DNA from: Clostridiales bacterium UBA1248
GTDB lineage: Bacteria > Bacillota > Clostridia > Oscillospirales > CAG-272
Assembly: GCA_002308615.1 (NCBI GenBank)
Contig: DBWC01000089.1
Location: 5,648-19,013 of the forward strand
DNA length: 13,366 nt
Reading direction: 5' to 3'
Shown here: positions 1 through 8,543 of the stretch, in pieces
How positions within the stretch are numbered: position 1 is the first letter of the stretch
Layout of the letters: each line of letters begins with the position of its first letter
The notes under the pieces: generated by a model
Databases searched by the model: none
Told to the model about the DNA's origin: nothing
What the model saw: the letters and a program-made list of their open reading frames with translations, nothing else
Translations under genes and position numbers: made by a program

Positions 1-21
1 AAATGCTTTGTCTGCAAATTG

Positions 22-55
22 AAAACAACTGCCGTAAAAACGGCAGTTGTTTTTT
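22..55 (-). terminator. Rho-independent terminator closing the pilus operon
   Basis: A perfect 14-bp stem (22-35 paired with 40-53) with an AAAA loop lies directly after the stop codon of the 959-residue gene. Read on the minus strand it ends in TTTT; read on the plus strand it ends in TTTTTT. It can therefore stop transcription in both directions and probably also insulates the operon from a convergent gene left of the window. The stem is seen directly; termination is inferred from the hairpin plus T-tract rule. Confidence 0.9.
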
Positions 56-58
56 GCT

Positions 59-2938
59 TTATTTTTTCTTTTTGAAAAGATTCGTAAGCCACGAGGGCAT
101 GCTTATACCGCCGCCGGACGGTGACGCCGGCGTCTGCTCTATCTGCTTTTTGCAGAAAGCGCTGAACTCGTTTTTTTCCGGTTTAAGCGAATCTATAGCC
201 TGGTAAAGCGGTTTCAGATCGGCTTTTTTCTTGCCCTGGATGTACCCCATCAGTATCGTGCCGACACCGGACGCATCGGAATAAAGATCCTCTTTCATCT
301 TTTCCGTCTTTGCGCTCACGGCTATGAGATTGGCTATTTTGAGCATAGTCGTAACAAGCTTCAGATCGGGATCGACCGGAGGCGTCGCCGACTTATCCTT
401 GCTCTTCTTCGTTTCTTCCGGCGGTACGTCCTCGGGAGGCTGACGGTTTGCGTCATATATCTGCGACAGGCCGAAATTCCCGTCTTTGAAATAGTTTACA
501 AACGCTTCCACAACGTATTTCATCGAGCGGTTGCTCACCGCGCCGGAGGCGAGAAGGTCCTTCTTCATATACGCGCTGATGCTTTTTCTCATCAGCGGAT
601 TGTCTGTAAGACTTTCGCACTGCACGGTAAACCTTGTCGGGTGATTCGTAACGGCGTTCTTTCTTATCGCTGCGTATTTCGTCAGCATACTGAACTTTTC
701 GGACGAATGTACCGACTGGTGTTTATCCGCGTATTCCACGGCTATCTCCATAAGCTGATCGCCGTCCGCGTAACGGAACACGTCCGCCGCGTTTTCGGAA
801 ATGACCGGGGTCAGAACGCGCTCGCAGAACATCTCGAAGAAAACGTCCTCGGTCGTCTTTTCCTTTGCCGGTGCTTCCTCGTCGGCAGTCTCCTCGGCGT
901 CGTTTTCGTTAAACTCCTGATCGTCCGGCTTTTCTTCTTCATTTTCTGAGGAAGTCTCCGGCTCAAATGAATCTATGAGCTTTGCCGCCGCCAGAGCCGA
1001 TTTAAGATCCGGCTTTTTCGGATTCGTCTGAAGCTCTGTTTCAATAACGGAGATCATCTTTTCGGAGTTTTCCTGCGAAATCCCGGGTACCGTTTTCCAA
1101 AGAGCCTTCAAGCGTTCGCAAAGCTCAAGATACGTGCCCGAGCAAAAGCACTCAAGCGCTTCGTTTGCGGGTTTTTTGCCTATGGATTCGGTGAAGATAC
1201 TGCGCATCACCACTTCGCTGCAATATCCCGTTTTTGTCGCGATAAGTCTTAAAAGCGGGTGCTTTCTGTGGCTTTGCTCTGAATCGATAAGCTCTAACAG
1301 CTTATCCGAGTATTCCTTCTGTTCTTCCTCGGATTCTTCAACTATATGGACGTTCACGATATCGATAAGCTCGCCTGCAAGCTCGTCGCCGTCCGGCAGA
1401 TGCTCAAACGTCGAATCGTAGAATTTTTTCTTTATATCAAAAGAGAACGAATCAAAATTATCTTTGATAAACGATACGATCTGGACCTTTACCTCTTTGT
1501 TTCTTATCGCAAGCAGAAGCTTATCGATTATGGCGTTTTGCGTATCGTCTGATTCATTCGGGAATATCTGCTGGAAAAACGCGAGTATCTGCGACTGTAA
1601 GAACCCTCCGTAGAATACGCGGCAGAGGTTGTCGATAATAACGACCTTAGTCTCCTCGTCTTCGCTGTCGTAGTTGTTCTTGATAAACGTAAAGAGTTTA
1701 TCCCTCATTATATCCGTGTGTATGAGTTCAAGGAACACGGACAGGATTATATGCTTTACACCGGGGATCTCTTTCGGATAGATCTTGCATATCTTCGTAA
1801 AAAGCTTCGGAGGTATCGCGGTGTGCGTGCGCGGATATCTCTGCAGGCTCTTTGCGGCGTTCATACGGTATTCGTGGCTTAAAGCCGCGCTGTTTTTTTC
1901 ATATATCGTAAAGAAGTCAATAAGCTTTTCATCCGTCGGGAGAACGGCGTTCTCATCAAACATGCCCGAACTGCTCTTAAACAGGAATATGAGATTTCCG
2001 AGAGCCTTTAGGTTGAGCGCGGCGAGCGCCGGGACCGATTTCACGGCGTGATCAGAGAACAACAGAAATTCGCGACGTATCTCATCGTTTAAAACGAGCG
2101 TGTAGAAAAACTCTACGATCAGCCTGTTGGCGGCTATATCCTCATCCTTCAAGCCCGTATACGCCTTCGTCTTCATATTCAGGAACGCGCCCTTTGCCGG
2201 CGGGACGGAAACAACGTCAGGCAGACATTTGAGCTTAATGTTCTGGAACTTTGAAATATCGTTTATGCGCGTTGCAAACGACATAAACGGACGCATATAA
2301 TACGGTATTATCTGGAAGAACGTATTGAAAAACCTTATTACCGTCTGTGACTGCTCGTTGTTCGGGAGAACGAAAAACAAGCTCTTGACGTTGCCGCATA
2401 CGGTCGAGATCGCCGCGTAGATGAATCTCTGCAGAGTCGCGGCATCAAACGTCTCCGTGAGCCACGACGTGGGCTCGGCGGTTATCGGCGCGTAGTCAAG
2501 CAAAGGATATTTCTTCTGCGGCTTCGCGCTCGGATCCGTAATGTTGAATCTGTCAAGATCCTTAACGAACATTTCCGGATTTATAACGCCCCTGTTCTGG
2601 ATATAGAACAGAGATTCCGTTTCCTGCGGTTCAAAAATTATATTGTGCACCAGATACGTGCTGCGTTCTCCGGTATAATCCTTTTCAAAATACGAAGTGC
2701 AGCTCTGCACGAGAATGTTGTCTTTTGCAGTATACTGGCAATAAGCCGGCTGTAATTCATTTTTGCGGATAAGCGCCGCTTCCTCAAGCGTAAGCTTGTT
2801 TTCACAGACCATCGCGAGCTCTTTTTCTATAAACTCTCTGTCAAGCCCCTCCGAACAGGCAAAAGTATCGTAGCTGTCGGACCTGTTGAACATGCTTACT
2901 TTAAAAGGAACCCGGGTATAGAATTGCTGTCTTGCCAT
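59..2938 (-). CDS. Large soluble protein with GAP1-N2-like N-terminal domain
   Basis: This 959-residue protein has no signal peptide and no membrane span, so it is likely cytoplasmic. Residues 1-110 resemble the N-terminal domain of GTPase-associated protein 1 (GAP1-N2). They show QQFYT at the start, a central Gly-Leu-Asp, PAYCQY near residue 64 and a DYTGERSTYLVHN block at 87-99, close to that family's Asp-Tyr-Thr-Gly-Arg...His pattern. RPFMSFAT at 216-223 recalls the Leu-Ser-Phe-Ser-Thr block of the same proteins. Residues 330-650 look all-helical and repeat-like. A very acidic linker lies at about 657-695, a Pro/Lys-rich linker at 834-858, and the C-terminus is basic (KKKK). The start ATG has GAGGAGA 8 bases upstream. 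The gene lies 27 bases after PilB and just before the operon terminator, so it is co-transcribed with pilus genes. GAP1 proteins are known from GTPase-centred systems; a role as pilus regulator or scaffold is inference. Family call is from memory of the pattern, not a search. Confidence 0.55.
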   Translation of the reverse strand: MARQQFYTRVPFKVSMFNRSDSYDTFACSEGLDREFIEKELAMVCENKLTLEEAALIRKNELQPAYCQYTAKDNILVQSCTSYFEKDYTGERSTYLVHNIIFEPQETESLFYIQNRGVINPEMFVKDLDRFNITDPSAKPQKKYPLLDYAPITAEPTSWLTETFDAATLQRFIYAAISTVCGNVKSLFFVLPNNEQSQTVIRFFNTFFQIIPYYMRPFMSFATRINDISKFQNIKLKCLPDVVSVPPAKGAFLNMKTKAYTGLKDEDIAANRLIVEFFYTLVLNDEIRREFLLFSDHAVKSVPALAALNLKALGNLIFLFKSSSGMFDENAVLPTDEKLIDFFTIYEKNSAALSHEYRMNAAKSLQRYPRTHTAIPPKLFTKICKIYPKEIPGVKHIILSVFLELIHTDIMRDKLFTFIKNNYDSEDEETKVVIIDNLCRVFYGGFLQSQILAFFQQIFPNESDDTQNAIIDKLLLAIRNKEVKVQIVSFIKDNFDSFSFDIKKKFYDSTFEHLPDGDELAGELIDIVNVHIVEESEEEQKEYSDKLLELIDSEQSHRKHPLLRLIATKTGYCSEVVMRSIFTESIGKKPANEALECFCSGTYLELCERLKALWKTVPGISQENSEKMISVIETELQTNPKKPDLKSALAAAKLIDSFEPETSSENEEEKPDDQEFNENDAEETADEEAPAKEKTTEDVFFEMFCERVLTPVISENAADVFRYADGDQLMEIAVEYADKHQSVHSSEKFSMLTKYAAIRKNAVTNHPTRFTVQCESLTDNPLMRKSISAYMKKDLLASGAVSNRSMKYVVEAFVNYFKDGNFGLSQIYDANRQPPEDVPPEETKKSKDKSATPPVDPDLKLVTTMLKIANLIAVSAKTEKMKEDLYSDASGVGTILMGYIQGKKKADLKPLYQAIDSLKPEKNEFSAFCKKQIEQTPASPSGGGISMPSWLTNLFKKKK

Positions 2939-2965
2939 AGATTTCTCTCCTCTTTATCGGAAGTA

Positions 2966-4654
2966 TTATTCGGAGTTCAGAGACATGAGCTCCTGGACGC
3001 TTGTCGCTCCTGCCAAAACAAGGTTTTTACATGACGTCCAGAGGTTGATCATACCGTTTTTCATCGCCATGTCGCGCAGCGCTTCAAGGCTCTTGCTCCT
3101 CGTGACCTCGTTCTTCATATGCTCGTTCATGAACATGATCTCATGAATGGCGATACGTCCTTTATACCCTGTATTGTTGCAGAACTGGCACCCCTGCGGA
3201 CGGAATATGCTTATACCCTCTTCAAGTCCGAGGATCTCCATTTCCTTGGCGTTGGTCTTACCTCTCTTTTTGCAGGCGGGACAGAGACGCTTTACAAGTC
3301 GCTGCGCTATGACGCCGGCAAGAGCGTCCGCTATAAGGTAGTCCGGAACGCCCATGTCCTCAAGACGCGTTATCGCGCCCGGAGCGTCGTTCGTATGCAG
3401 GGTGCTGAAGACCAAGTGTCCCGTGATAGCCGCTCGAACGGCTATTTCCGCCGTTTCCTCGTCTCGGATCTCACCTATCATTATGATATCAGGGTCCTGA
3501 CGGAGTATGGAACGAAGCGCCGCGGCGAACGTCATGTTTGCCTTTGCGTTTACCTGTGTCTGGTTGATGCCCGTCATCGTATACTCGACAGGGTCCTCAA
3601 CCGTTATAATATTGACCGTCGGGTCGTTGACCTCTTTTAAGAATGAATAAAGCGTCGTGGATTTACCGCTTCCGGTCGGTCCCGTCAGGAGTATGATCCC
3701 GTGGGGACGCATGAGCATTTTATCTATAACGGCGTTTTCTGCCGCGGTAAATCCGAGGTCCTGTCTTGAAAAATGGAACGACGTTTTATCCAGAATACGT
3801 ATAACGAACTTCTCGCCGTATATCGTCGGCAGAGAAGATACTCGGAAGTCGTATTCCTTACCGCCGACGATCAGGTTGATACGACCGTCCTGCGGTATAC
3901 GGCGCTCGGCTATGTTCAAGCCGGCTAAGATCTTAAGTCGCGCGCATATGGCTGAATACGATTCAATCGGGAATTCCGCGCGTTCCTGAAGGTCACCGTC
4001 TATACGGTATCTGACTCGGACCCTTTTTTCAAAAGGTTCGATGTGAATATCCGATGCGCGGTACGGTATGGCTTCCTTGATTATGGAGTCGACCAGTCGG
4101 ACGGCGGGGTTGTTTATAACGTTGTCTTCGCGGACGACCGTCACAGTCTCGTTTCCTCTGTCCGCAAACAGCTCCTTATCCTTTTCGGCGTTCAAGTCGT
4201 TCAACGCCGTAGACGTCGTTATAACGGCGGCTATCGAGTCAACGTATCTGTCTATCTGTACGCCGGCGGTAAGAACGTAGTCTACCTGGTTTGAAAAGCA
4301 TATCGATATCGCCGTCATCGTCGCGGTATCTATCGGACGTCCGATGGCCACAAGCAGTATACCGTTGCGGTCTATACTGATCGGAACGACCTTATGCTTT
4401 TTCATAAACTCAAAGGAGAACTGGTCAAACAGGCTCTTGTCTATATCAAGCATATCAAGCTCGATAACCGGAATGTTGTAATACTCCGACAAGACCTCAA
4501 GCTCGCTTGCCTCCGTTATATACTCCTTCGTCAGCAAATATTCCCTTATCGGAATATTAAGCCTTCCGCACTCGGATAATATCGTATCCGAATCCTTTTT
4601 GCTTATTATTTTCTTATAGATATAAAATTGAAGCAGTTCAAAATCAATATTCAT
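2966..4654 (-). CDS. pilB: Type IV pilus extension ATPase PilB (GspE family)
   Basis: This is the hexameric cytoplasmic motor that powers pilin insertion into the fibre through PilC. The 562-residue length is normal for PilB. The N-terminal MshEN/GspE-N-type region spans about 1-150. The ATPase core has ASDIHIEP at 200-207, Walker A GPTGSGKST at 325-333, an Asp box around EDPVEY (353-358), Walker B IIMIGEIRDEE (390-400) and a His box STLHTND (417-423). The zinc tetracysteine is present as C458-x2-C461 and C489-x2-C492, which marks an extension or secretion ATPase and argues against PilT. The ribosome site is weak (AGGAAT and GGA close to the ATG), 26 bases after pilC. All catalytic motifs are intact, so it should be active. 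Confidence 0.97.
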   Translation of the reverse strand: MNIDFELLQFYIYKKIISKKDSDTILSECGRLNIPIREYLLTKEYITEASELEVLSEYYNIPVIELDMLDIDKSLFDQFSFEFMKKHKVVPISIDRNGILLVAIGRPIDTATMTAISICFSNQVDYVLTAGVQIDRYVDSIAAVITTSTALNDLNAEKDKELFADRGNETVTVVREDNVINNPAVRLVDSIIKEAIPYRASDIHIEPFEKRVRVRYRIDGDLQERAEFPIESYSAICARLKILAGLNIAERRIPQDGRINLIVGGKEYDFRVSSLPTIYGEKFVIRILDKTSFHFSRQDLGFTAAENAVIDKMLMRPHGIILLTGPTGSGKSTTLYSFLKEVNDPTVNIITVEDPVEYTMTGINQTQVNAKANMTFAAALRSILRQDPDIIMIGEIRDEETAEIAVRAAITGHLVFSTLHTNDAPGAITRLEDMGVPDYLIADALAGVIAQRLVKRLCPACKKRGKTNAKEMEILGLEEGISIFRPQGCQFCNNTGYKGRIAIHEIMFMNEHMKNEVTRSKSLEALRDMAMKNGMINLWTSCKNLVLAGATSVQELMSLNSE

Positions 4655-4680
4655 TCCAAATATTCCTAATTCTTAAACAA

Positions 4681-5895
4681 TTAACCGCCCAGGGTGGTCA
4701 TGATCGAGATCATAGGCGAGTATATGGCTATAAACAACACGCCGACGACTCCGCCCATAAAGATCATCATTATCGGCTGTATTTTTGACGTCACTGACGT
4801 CAGCGTCGTTTCGACCTGGTCGTCAAAGAACGCGCACGAACGGCTCAGAACGTCGTCAAGAGAATTCGTTTTTTCACCGACCGATACCATCTGTATCAGC
4901 ATTTCCGGGAATATCTTGTATTTGTTCAGAGCCATGGCGAGACTCATACCCTGAAGCACCTCGTCGGTCGCCTTTTTGAACCGGGCGCTCACGTCCTGGT
5001 TTCCGAGCAGCACCTGGATCGACTGCATCGCATCGGCTATGTCCATACCGCTGGTGAGAAGAAGCGCAAAGCCTCTTGCAAAACGAGCCGTGATCAAATC
5101 CACCTGGACTGTTCCGATTAAAGGCAATTTAATTTTCAAAACGTCGTAAAAATAACTGCCTTTCTTGGTTTTTCCAAAGCCGAACGCCACTCCCACAAAC
5201 ACGAACACCCCAATAATGGCCGGTTTCCAGTTTTCAAGCATAAAATCGGACATATCGTAAACTATCTTCGTTATTCCTTCAGCTTCTATTTCAAGCGAAG
5301 AAAGCGAAGATCTGAACGTAGGTACTATGAACAGCATCATGGCAAGCACTATACCGATCGTCATAGCGCCGAGCATAATCGGATAAGACAGTGCGCTTTT
5401 TGTTTTCTTTTTGATCTTGGCGTCGGTCTCGTAGTAGTCCGCAAGCGAATTGAACACCGTTTCAAGTCTTCCGCTTAATTCTCCGACGTATATCATGCTG
5501 CGGAAAAATTCAGGGAACACCTTGTCGTGCTTATTGAACGCCTCGGAAAGCATTATACCGCCTTTAACGTCTTCATAAACAACGTCGAGTATAGACTTGA
5601 AAAAGTCCGTATACGGCTGCGCTCTGAGGCAGTCAAGGCCCGCCATCAGCGACATACCGGAGTTTATCATTATAGCGTACTGACGGCAGAACGTCGTCAG
5701 CTCTGACAGCTTGACTTTACCGGTGCCGAGCGTAAAAAACGACGACGGAGTAACACCTTTATATACTTTAAACGAAATCAAATACAAATTCTGCTTTGCA
5801 AGCTGTACCGCCAGATCGTGTTCGTCGTTTGCAATAAAGATACCGGAAAACTTCTGCTTCTGAAGATTTACCGCGGTATATTTGTATTTCTGCAT
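4681..5895 (-). CDS. pilC: Type IV pilus platform protein PilC (GspF family)
   Basis: Polytopic inner-membrane protein that forms the assembly platform and is turned by PilB. The 404 residues hold a short N-terminal region (KYKYTAVN start, typical of the family) and two T2SSF domains, about 66-190 and 268-392. Each carries the family's Gly-Glu motif: VGELSGRLE at 137-145 and VGEKTNSL at 339-346. Membrane spans are visible at about 170-192, 224-242 and 373-396. The ATG is preceded by AAGGAG at good spacing and lies 26 bases after the prepilin peptidase gene. Length and domain order are standard, with no sign of damage. Confidence 0.96.
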   Translation of the reverse strand: MQKYKYTAVNLQKQKFSGIFIANDEHDLAVQLAKQNLYLISFKVYKGVTPSSFFTLGTGKVKLSELTTFCRQYAIMINSGMSLMAGLDCLRAQPYTDFFKSILDVVYEDVKGGIMLSEAFNKHDKVFPEFFRSMIYVGELSGRLETVFNSLADYYETDAKIKKKTKSALSYPIMLGAMTIGIVLAMMLFIVPTFRSSLSSLEIEAEGITKIVYDMSDFMLENWKPAIIGVFVFVGVAFGFGKTKKGSYFYDVLKIKLPLIGTVQVDLITARFARGFALLLTSGMDIADAMQSIQVLLGNQDVSARFKKATDEVLQGMSLAMALNKYKIFPEMLIQMVSVGEKTNSLDDVLSRSCAFFDDQVETTLTSVTSKIQPIMMIFMGGVVGVLFIAIYSPMISIMTTLGG

Positions 5896-5921
5896 TTATT
5901 GTCTCCTTTTTTGGGGTATGC

Positions 5922-6707
5922 TCATATAATAAAGCTCTGTAAAACGCCTGAATACCAGTTTATTATAAATTCACCGGCAAACAGCATTATCACAATGCCG
6001 GAAACCATAAACGGAACGAACGGGTATTCCGTTCCGCGATCCTTATTTTTTGCTTTCTGCAGTATTATGAGCACTATACTGCCGACGACGGTCGCAACGA
6101 GCATCGCCGCAAGCATTTTTTCCCAGCCTAAGAGCATTCCGGCGGCAAACGCGAGTTTTATATCGCCTCCGCCCAACGCTTCTTTGCCGAGGACTTTTTC
6201 AGCCACTATGGAAACGACAAGGAATACGACGCCGGTCGCGGCGCATCCTATAAGATGGGAATACCATTTTACGCTCGTATCGAAGAATATAGACGCTATG
6301 CCGAGCGCGCCGAGTATTATCTGCAGCGAATCCGGCACGATCCTGTGCTCAAGATCGGTAAAGAACATACACAGAAATATCGAGCAGGAAAGCGCGGCGA
6401 TACACGCGTAAGGGATGCTCCTTTCCCAGAAAAGCGCGATACAGCCGACCCACATAAGCGTGTTGACTATCTCGACCGCCGTATATCTGAACGATATGGG
6501 CTCTTTGCAGTTCCTGCACTTGCCGCCCAGTATGCAGTACGATATCACGGGGATATTGTCATACCATTTGAGCTGGCAATTGCACTTAGGGCAGTGAGAG
6601 GGCGGGAACGCGAGATTCATATTGTTCGGCAGGCGGTATATCACCACGTTCAGGAAGCTGCCGACGCACAGTCCGAGCAGCGCGCCGAAAAAGTAAACCA
6701 GTACCAT
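5922..6707 (-). CDS. pilD: Prepilin peptidase / N-methyltransferase PilD (GspO family)
   Basis: Membrane aspartyl protease that cleaves the leader of prepilins after Gly and normally methylates the new N-terminus. The 261 residues include both domains. The methyltransferase-type cytosolic loop has the two zinc CxxC pairs (C39/C42 and C64/C67) and the YDNIPVISY block at 49-57. The A24 peptidase domain has catalytic D118 in FTDLEHRIVPD and D182 in the GGGDIKL motif. About seven to eight hydrophobic spans are visible. The gene starts 15 bases after the PilM-like gene with AAGGA upstream. Its substrates are very likely the five operon-encoded prepilins with an N-terminal (K/R)G followed by a Glu-containing hydrophobic helix. 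Confidence 0.96.
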   Translation of the reverse strand: MVLVYFFGALLGLCVGSFLNVVIYRLPNNMNLAFPPSHCPKCNCQLKWYDNIPVISYCILGGKCRNCKEPISFRYTAVEIVNTLMWVGCIALFWERSIPYACIAALSCSIFLCMFFTDLEHRIVPDSLQIILGALGIASIFFDTSVKWYSHLIGCAATGVVFLVVSIVAEKVLGKEALGGGDIKLAFAAGMLLGWEKMLAAMLVATVVGSIVLIILQKAKNKDRGTEYPFVPFMVSGIVIMLFAGEFIINWYSGVLQSFII

Positions 6708-6722
6708 TTCGTATGATCCTTC

Positions 6723-7931
6723 TCAGAAATTATTGAGAGAGCTGAATTGCGAGGCGAAAAGTCCGCCGTAAAGCTCCAGATGGTCCTTTATCTGCGGTTT
6801 TTCCCTGTTCAATCCGAGGGACGCGAATTTTATCTTGTTTTCGGCTTCTTCTTTGTTCGCCTCGTCTATGAGGTAAATAAGATCCTCGGGCATATTGACG
6901 TATACGGCGCCGGGCTGAGCTATCGTGGTCAGCCTTTCGTTTCCGCGGATGAATTCGAGAACGTATTTGACGAAGATGCGGAAATTTTCCGCCGCGACGC
7001 CTTCCGGCGTCTCCGGGATCGGGCGCTGCATCCATTTGGGCAGATTGCGCGGCGTTTTTTTCGGCAGGACCTTGACGGTCTGCGTTATCGTGCGCGCGGA
7101 CTGCTGAGCCGGCGTCTCGTCGAACAGGCTGACGTCCTCGCCGGGTTCATCGCCCTCGAGCGTCTGCTCTTCACCGGCGGCGATGGTGAGCTGCTTTGCC
7201 TTTGCTTTTTCTTTTGCGTTGAGGACGGCAAGCTCCGCTACCGGGTGGTTGAAAAGCATATTTTCAGCGACGGGCTTCGTCTCGCGCAGGATGCTTGAGC
7301 CGAACGGCAAATCTATGCAGCCGAGCGTTACGCCTTTTGTCGTGTAAATTATCTTTGAAGCGGATTCTCTCATGTCAAGGAGTATGAACGTTTCGTTTTT
7401 GAGCTTGTTGTTCAGTTGGAGCGCGCCCGAGACGATGCAGTTTGAGCGGCTTGTCAGTATGCTTGCGAACATATTGCTGCCGGAGCACGCCGTATAAATG
7501 TCCTGCATGAGCTTCTGACGGATCACCGCGACGGCGATCGTGGCGTACTGCTTGTTCTGCATGACCGTGAGCTGATTCATTTTGAGCTCGCGGTTGTTTT
7601 TGAACGTGCCCTCGTACGAGACTTTGAAGAGGTTTTCCGTGCTTTTACGGTTTACGCCCGGGATATTGAAGGTGCTGGTGCTTATCAGCCAGTCGGGCAG
7701 GATAACCGTAACAAACGACGATTTGCCCGCGTAGGACGGGTTCGACATCGCGTATTCGCGCAGACAGCGCGCGAATTCCTGATAGAATTCCTCGTCGTTA
7801 AAGCGGGCTTTATAGTTTTTTGTGTCTAATTTGAGGTTATTTTTATCTCTGCCGACGGACGAGTAGAAATCTATCTGACTGTCCTCCGGCCGGACGGAAA
7901 TAACTGAGTAAAAATTACTTTGGGCTGCCAT
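6723..7931 (-). CDS. pilM: Divergent PilM-like actin-fold pilus assembly protein
   Basis: PilM is a cytoplasmic actin-fold protein that binds the N-terminal tail of PilN and connects to PilB. Here 402 residues are seen (usual PilM is about 350). The best family signal is the block FILLDMRESASKIIY (182-196) followed by GVTLGCIDLPFGSSIL (200-215), which matches PilM's second phosphate-loop strand and the IPFGG-type segment. In place of the usual Asp-Ile-Gly loops the protein has SVRPED near 12-17 and DMRESA at 186-191, so the nucleotide-binding loops are degenerate. A charged, disordered-looking insert spans about 238-312, including a Pro/Lys-rich part. AGGAGGG precedes the ATG. The position just before pilD/pilC/pilB supports the call, but pure sequence similarity is low. 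Confidence 0.7.
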   Translation of the reverse strand: MAAQSNFYSVISVRPEDSQIDFYSSVGRDKNNLKLDTKNYKARFNDEEFYQEFARCLREYAMSNPSYAGKSSFVTVILPDWLISTSTFNIPGVNRKSTENLFKVSYEGTFKNNRELKMNQLTVMQNKQYATIAVAVIRQKLMQDIYTACSGSNMFASILTSRSNCIVSGALQLNNKLKNETFILLDMRESASKIIYTTKGVTLGCIDLPFGSSILRETKPVAENMLFNHPVAELAVLNAKEKAKAKQLTIAAGEEQTLEGDEPGEDVSLFDETPAQQSARTITQTVKVLPKKTPRNLPKWMQRPIPETPEGVAAENFRIFVKYVLEFIRGNERLTTIAQPGAVYVNMPEDLIYLIDEANKEEAENKIKFASLGLNREKPQIKDHLELYGGLFASQFSSLNNF

Positions 7932-7949
7932 ATAGCCCTCCTGTTTTTG

Positions 7950-8543
7950 TCAAGGTTCTTGATCCTGCGGATCATCAGACGGAGCTTCTCCCGGATCCTC
8001 GGGCTCGGTTTCCGTTTCCGTTTCCGTTTCAGTTTCCGTTTCTGTTTCAGTTTCTGTTTCAGTTTCTGCTTCCGTTTCAGTTTCCGTTTCTGTTTCTGTT
8101 TCTGTTTCAGTCTCCGGTTCGGTCTCCGGTTCGGTCTCGAGCGCAGTCGTCTCCGTTTCGGGCTCCGGTTCCGTATCGGACGTTTCCGCCGTTATGCGGA
8201 CGTAGTCGCCGTTGTGATTTGTCCAGCGGACTATATCTCCCTCATCGTCAAGCACGACGTATAAAACGACCTTGCCGTCCGCTCTTACCGTAAGCTCTCT
8301 GTTGTCCGCGGATTTTGTGACGGAATATGTTTTTCCGGAATAATTATAATTCTCCGGATCGGCTTGGAACGCGTATCCGATCTCGTCGACGGCTACGCGG
8401 CTGTTCAAGCCATCAGTCATTTTTTTGTTCATTACGGCGGTCAGCTCGGAAACGGTCAGAAGGATCAACCCGAGACCGAATACCGTCAGCATCGTAACTA
8501 TCGCAAGCTCGATAGCCACGCCGCGTTTGTTCGGTTTTTTCAC
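7950..8543 (-). CDS. PilX/GspK-like minor pilin with Glu-Thr repeat tail
   Basis: Starts with GTG at 8543, which overlaps the TGA of the upstream pilin gene (GTGA), so translation is probably coupled. The N-terminus is a prepilin leader, KKPNKRG, followed by a hydrophobic helix from V9 to about L35, with expected cleavage after G8. The glutamate falls at mature position +4 (VAIE) instead of +5. GspK/PilX proteins are the pilin class most tolerant of changes at this site and usually cap the tip with others. A short folded region (about 40-118) is followed by an extreme acidic tail: Glu-Thr repeats from about 124 to 180, then a Pro/Asp-rich end. The tail is encoded by imperfect hexanucleotide repeats. 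It may act as a flexible stalk through the cell wall; that is inference. Confidence 0.75.
   Translation of the reverse strand: MKKPNKRGVAIELAIVTMLTVFGLGLILLTVSELTAVMNKKMTDGLNSRVAVDEIGYAFQADPENYNYSGKTYSVTKSADNRELTVRADGKVVLYVVLDDEGDIVRWTNHNGDYVRITAETSDTEPEPETETTALETEPETEPETETETETETETETEAETETETETETETETETETETEPEDPGEAPSDDPQDQEP
8004..8114 (-). repeat. Hexanucleotide tandem repeat encoding (Glu-Thr)n
   Basis: About 18 imperfect copies of a 6-base unit, read on the plus strand as GTTTCC, GTTTCT or GTTTCA, cover residues 144-180 of the minor pilin. The only break is a single Ala for Thr around residue 159. Because the unit is two codons long, gain or loss of copies changes tail length without shifting frame. 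Third-base differences between copies suggest the array is old or selected at protein level. Confidence 0.9.

Noticed and set aside
4785..4802. Doubled TGACGTCA palindrome
   Set aside because: It falls within the well-conserved coding sequence of PilC (Thr-Ser-Val-Thr-Ser) and is explained by codon choice.
7920..8264. Plus-strand frame with repeated Phe-Arg/Phe-Cys dipeptides
   Set aside because: It is the mirror of the Glu-Thr hexanucleotide repeat and has no independent support.
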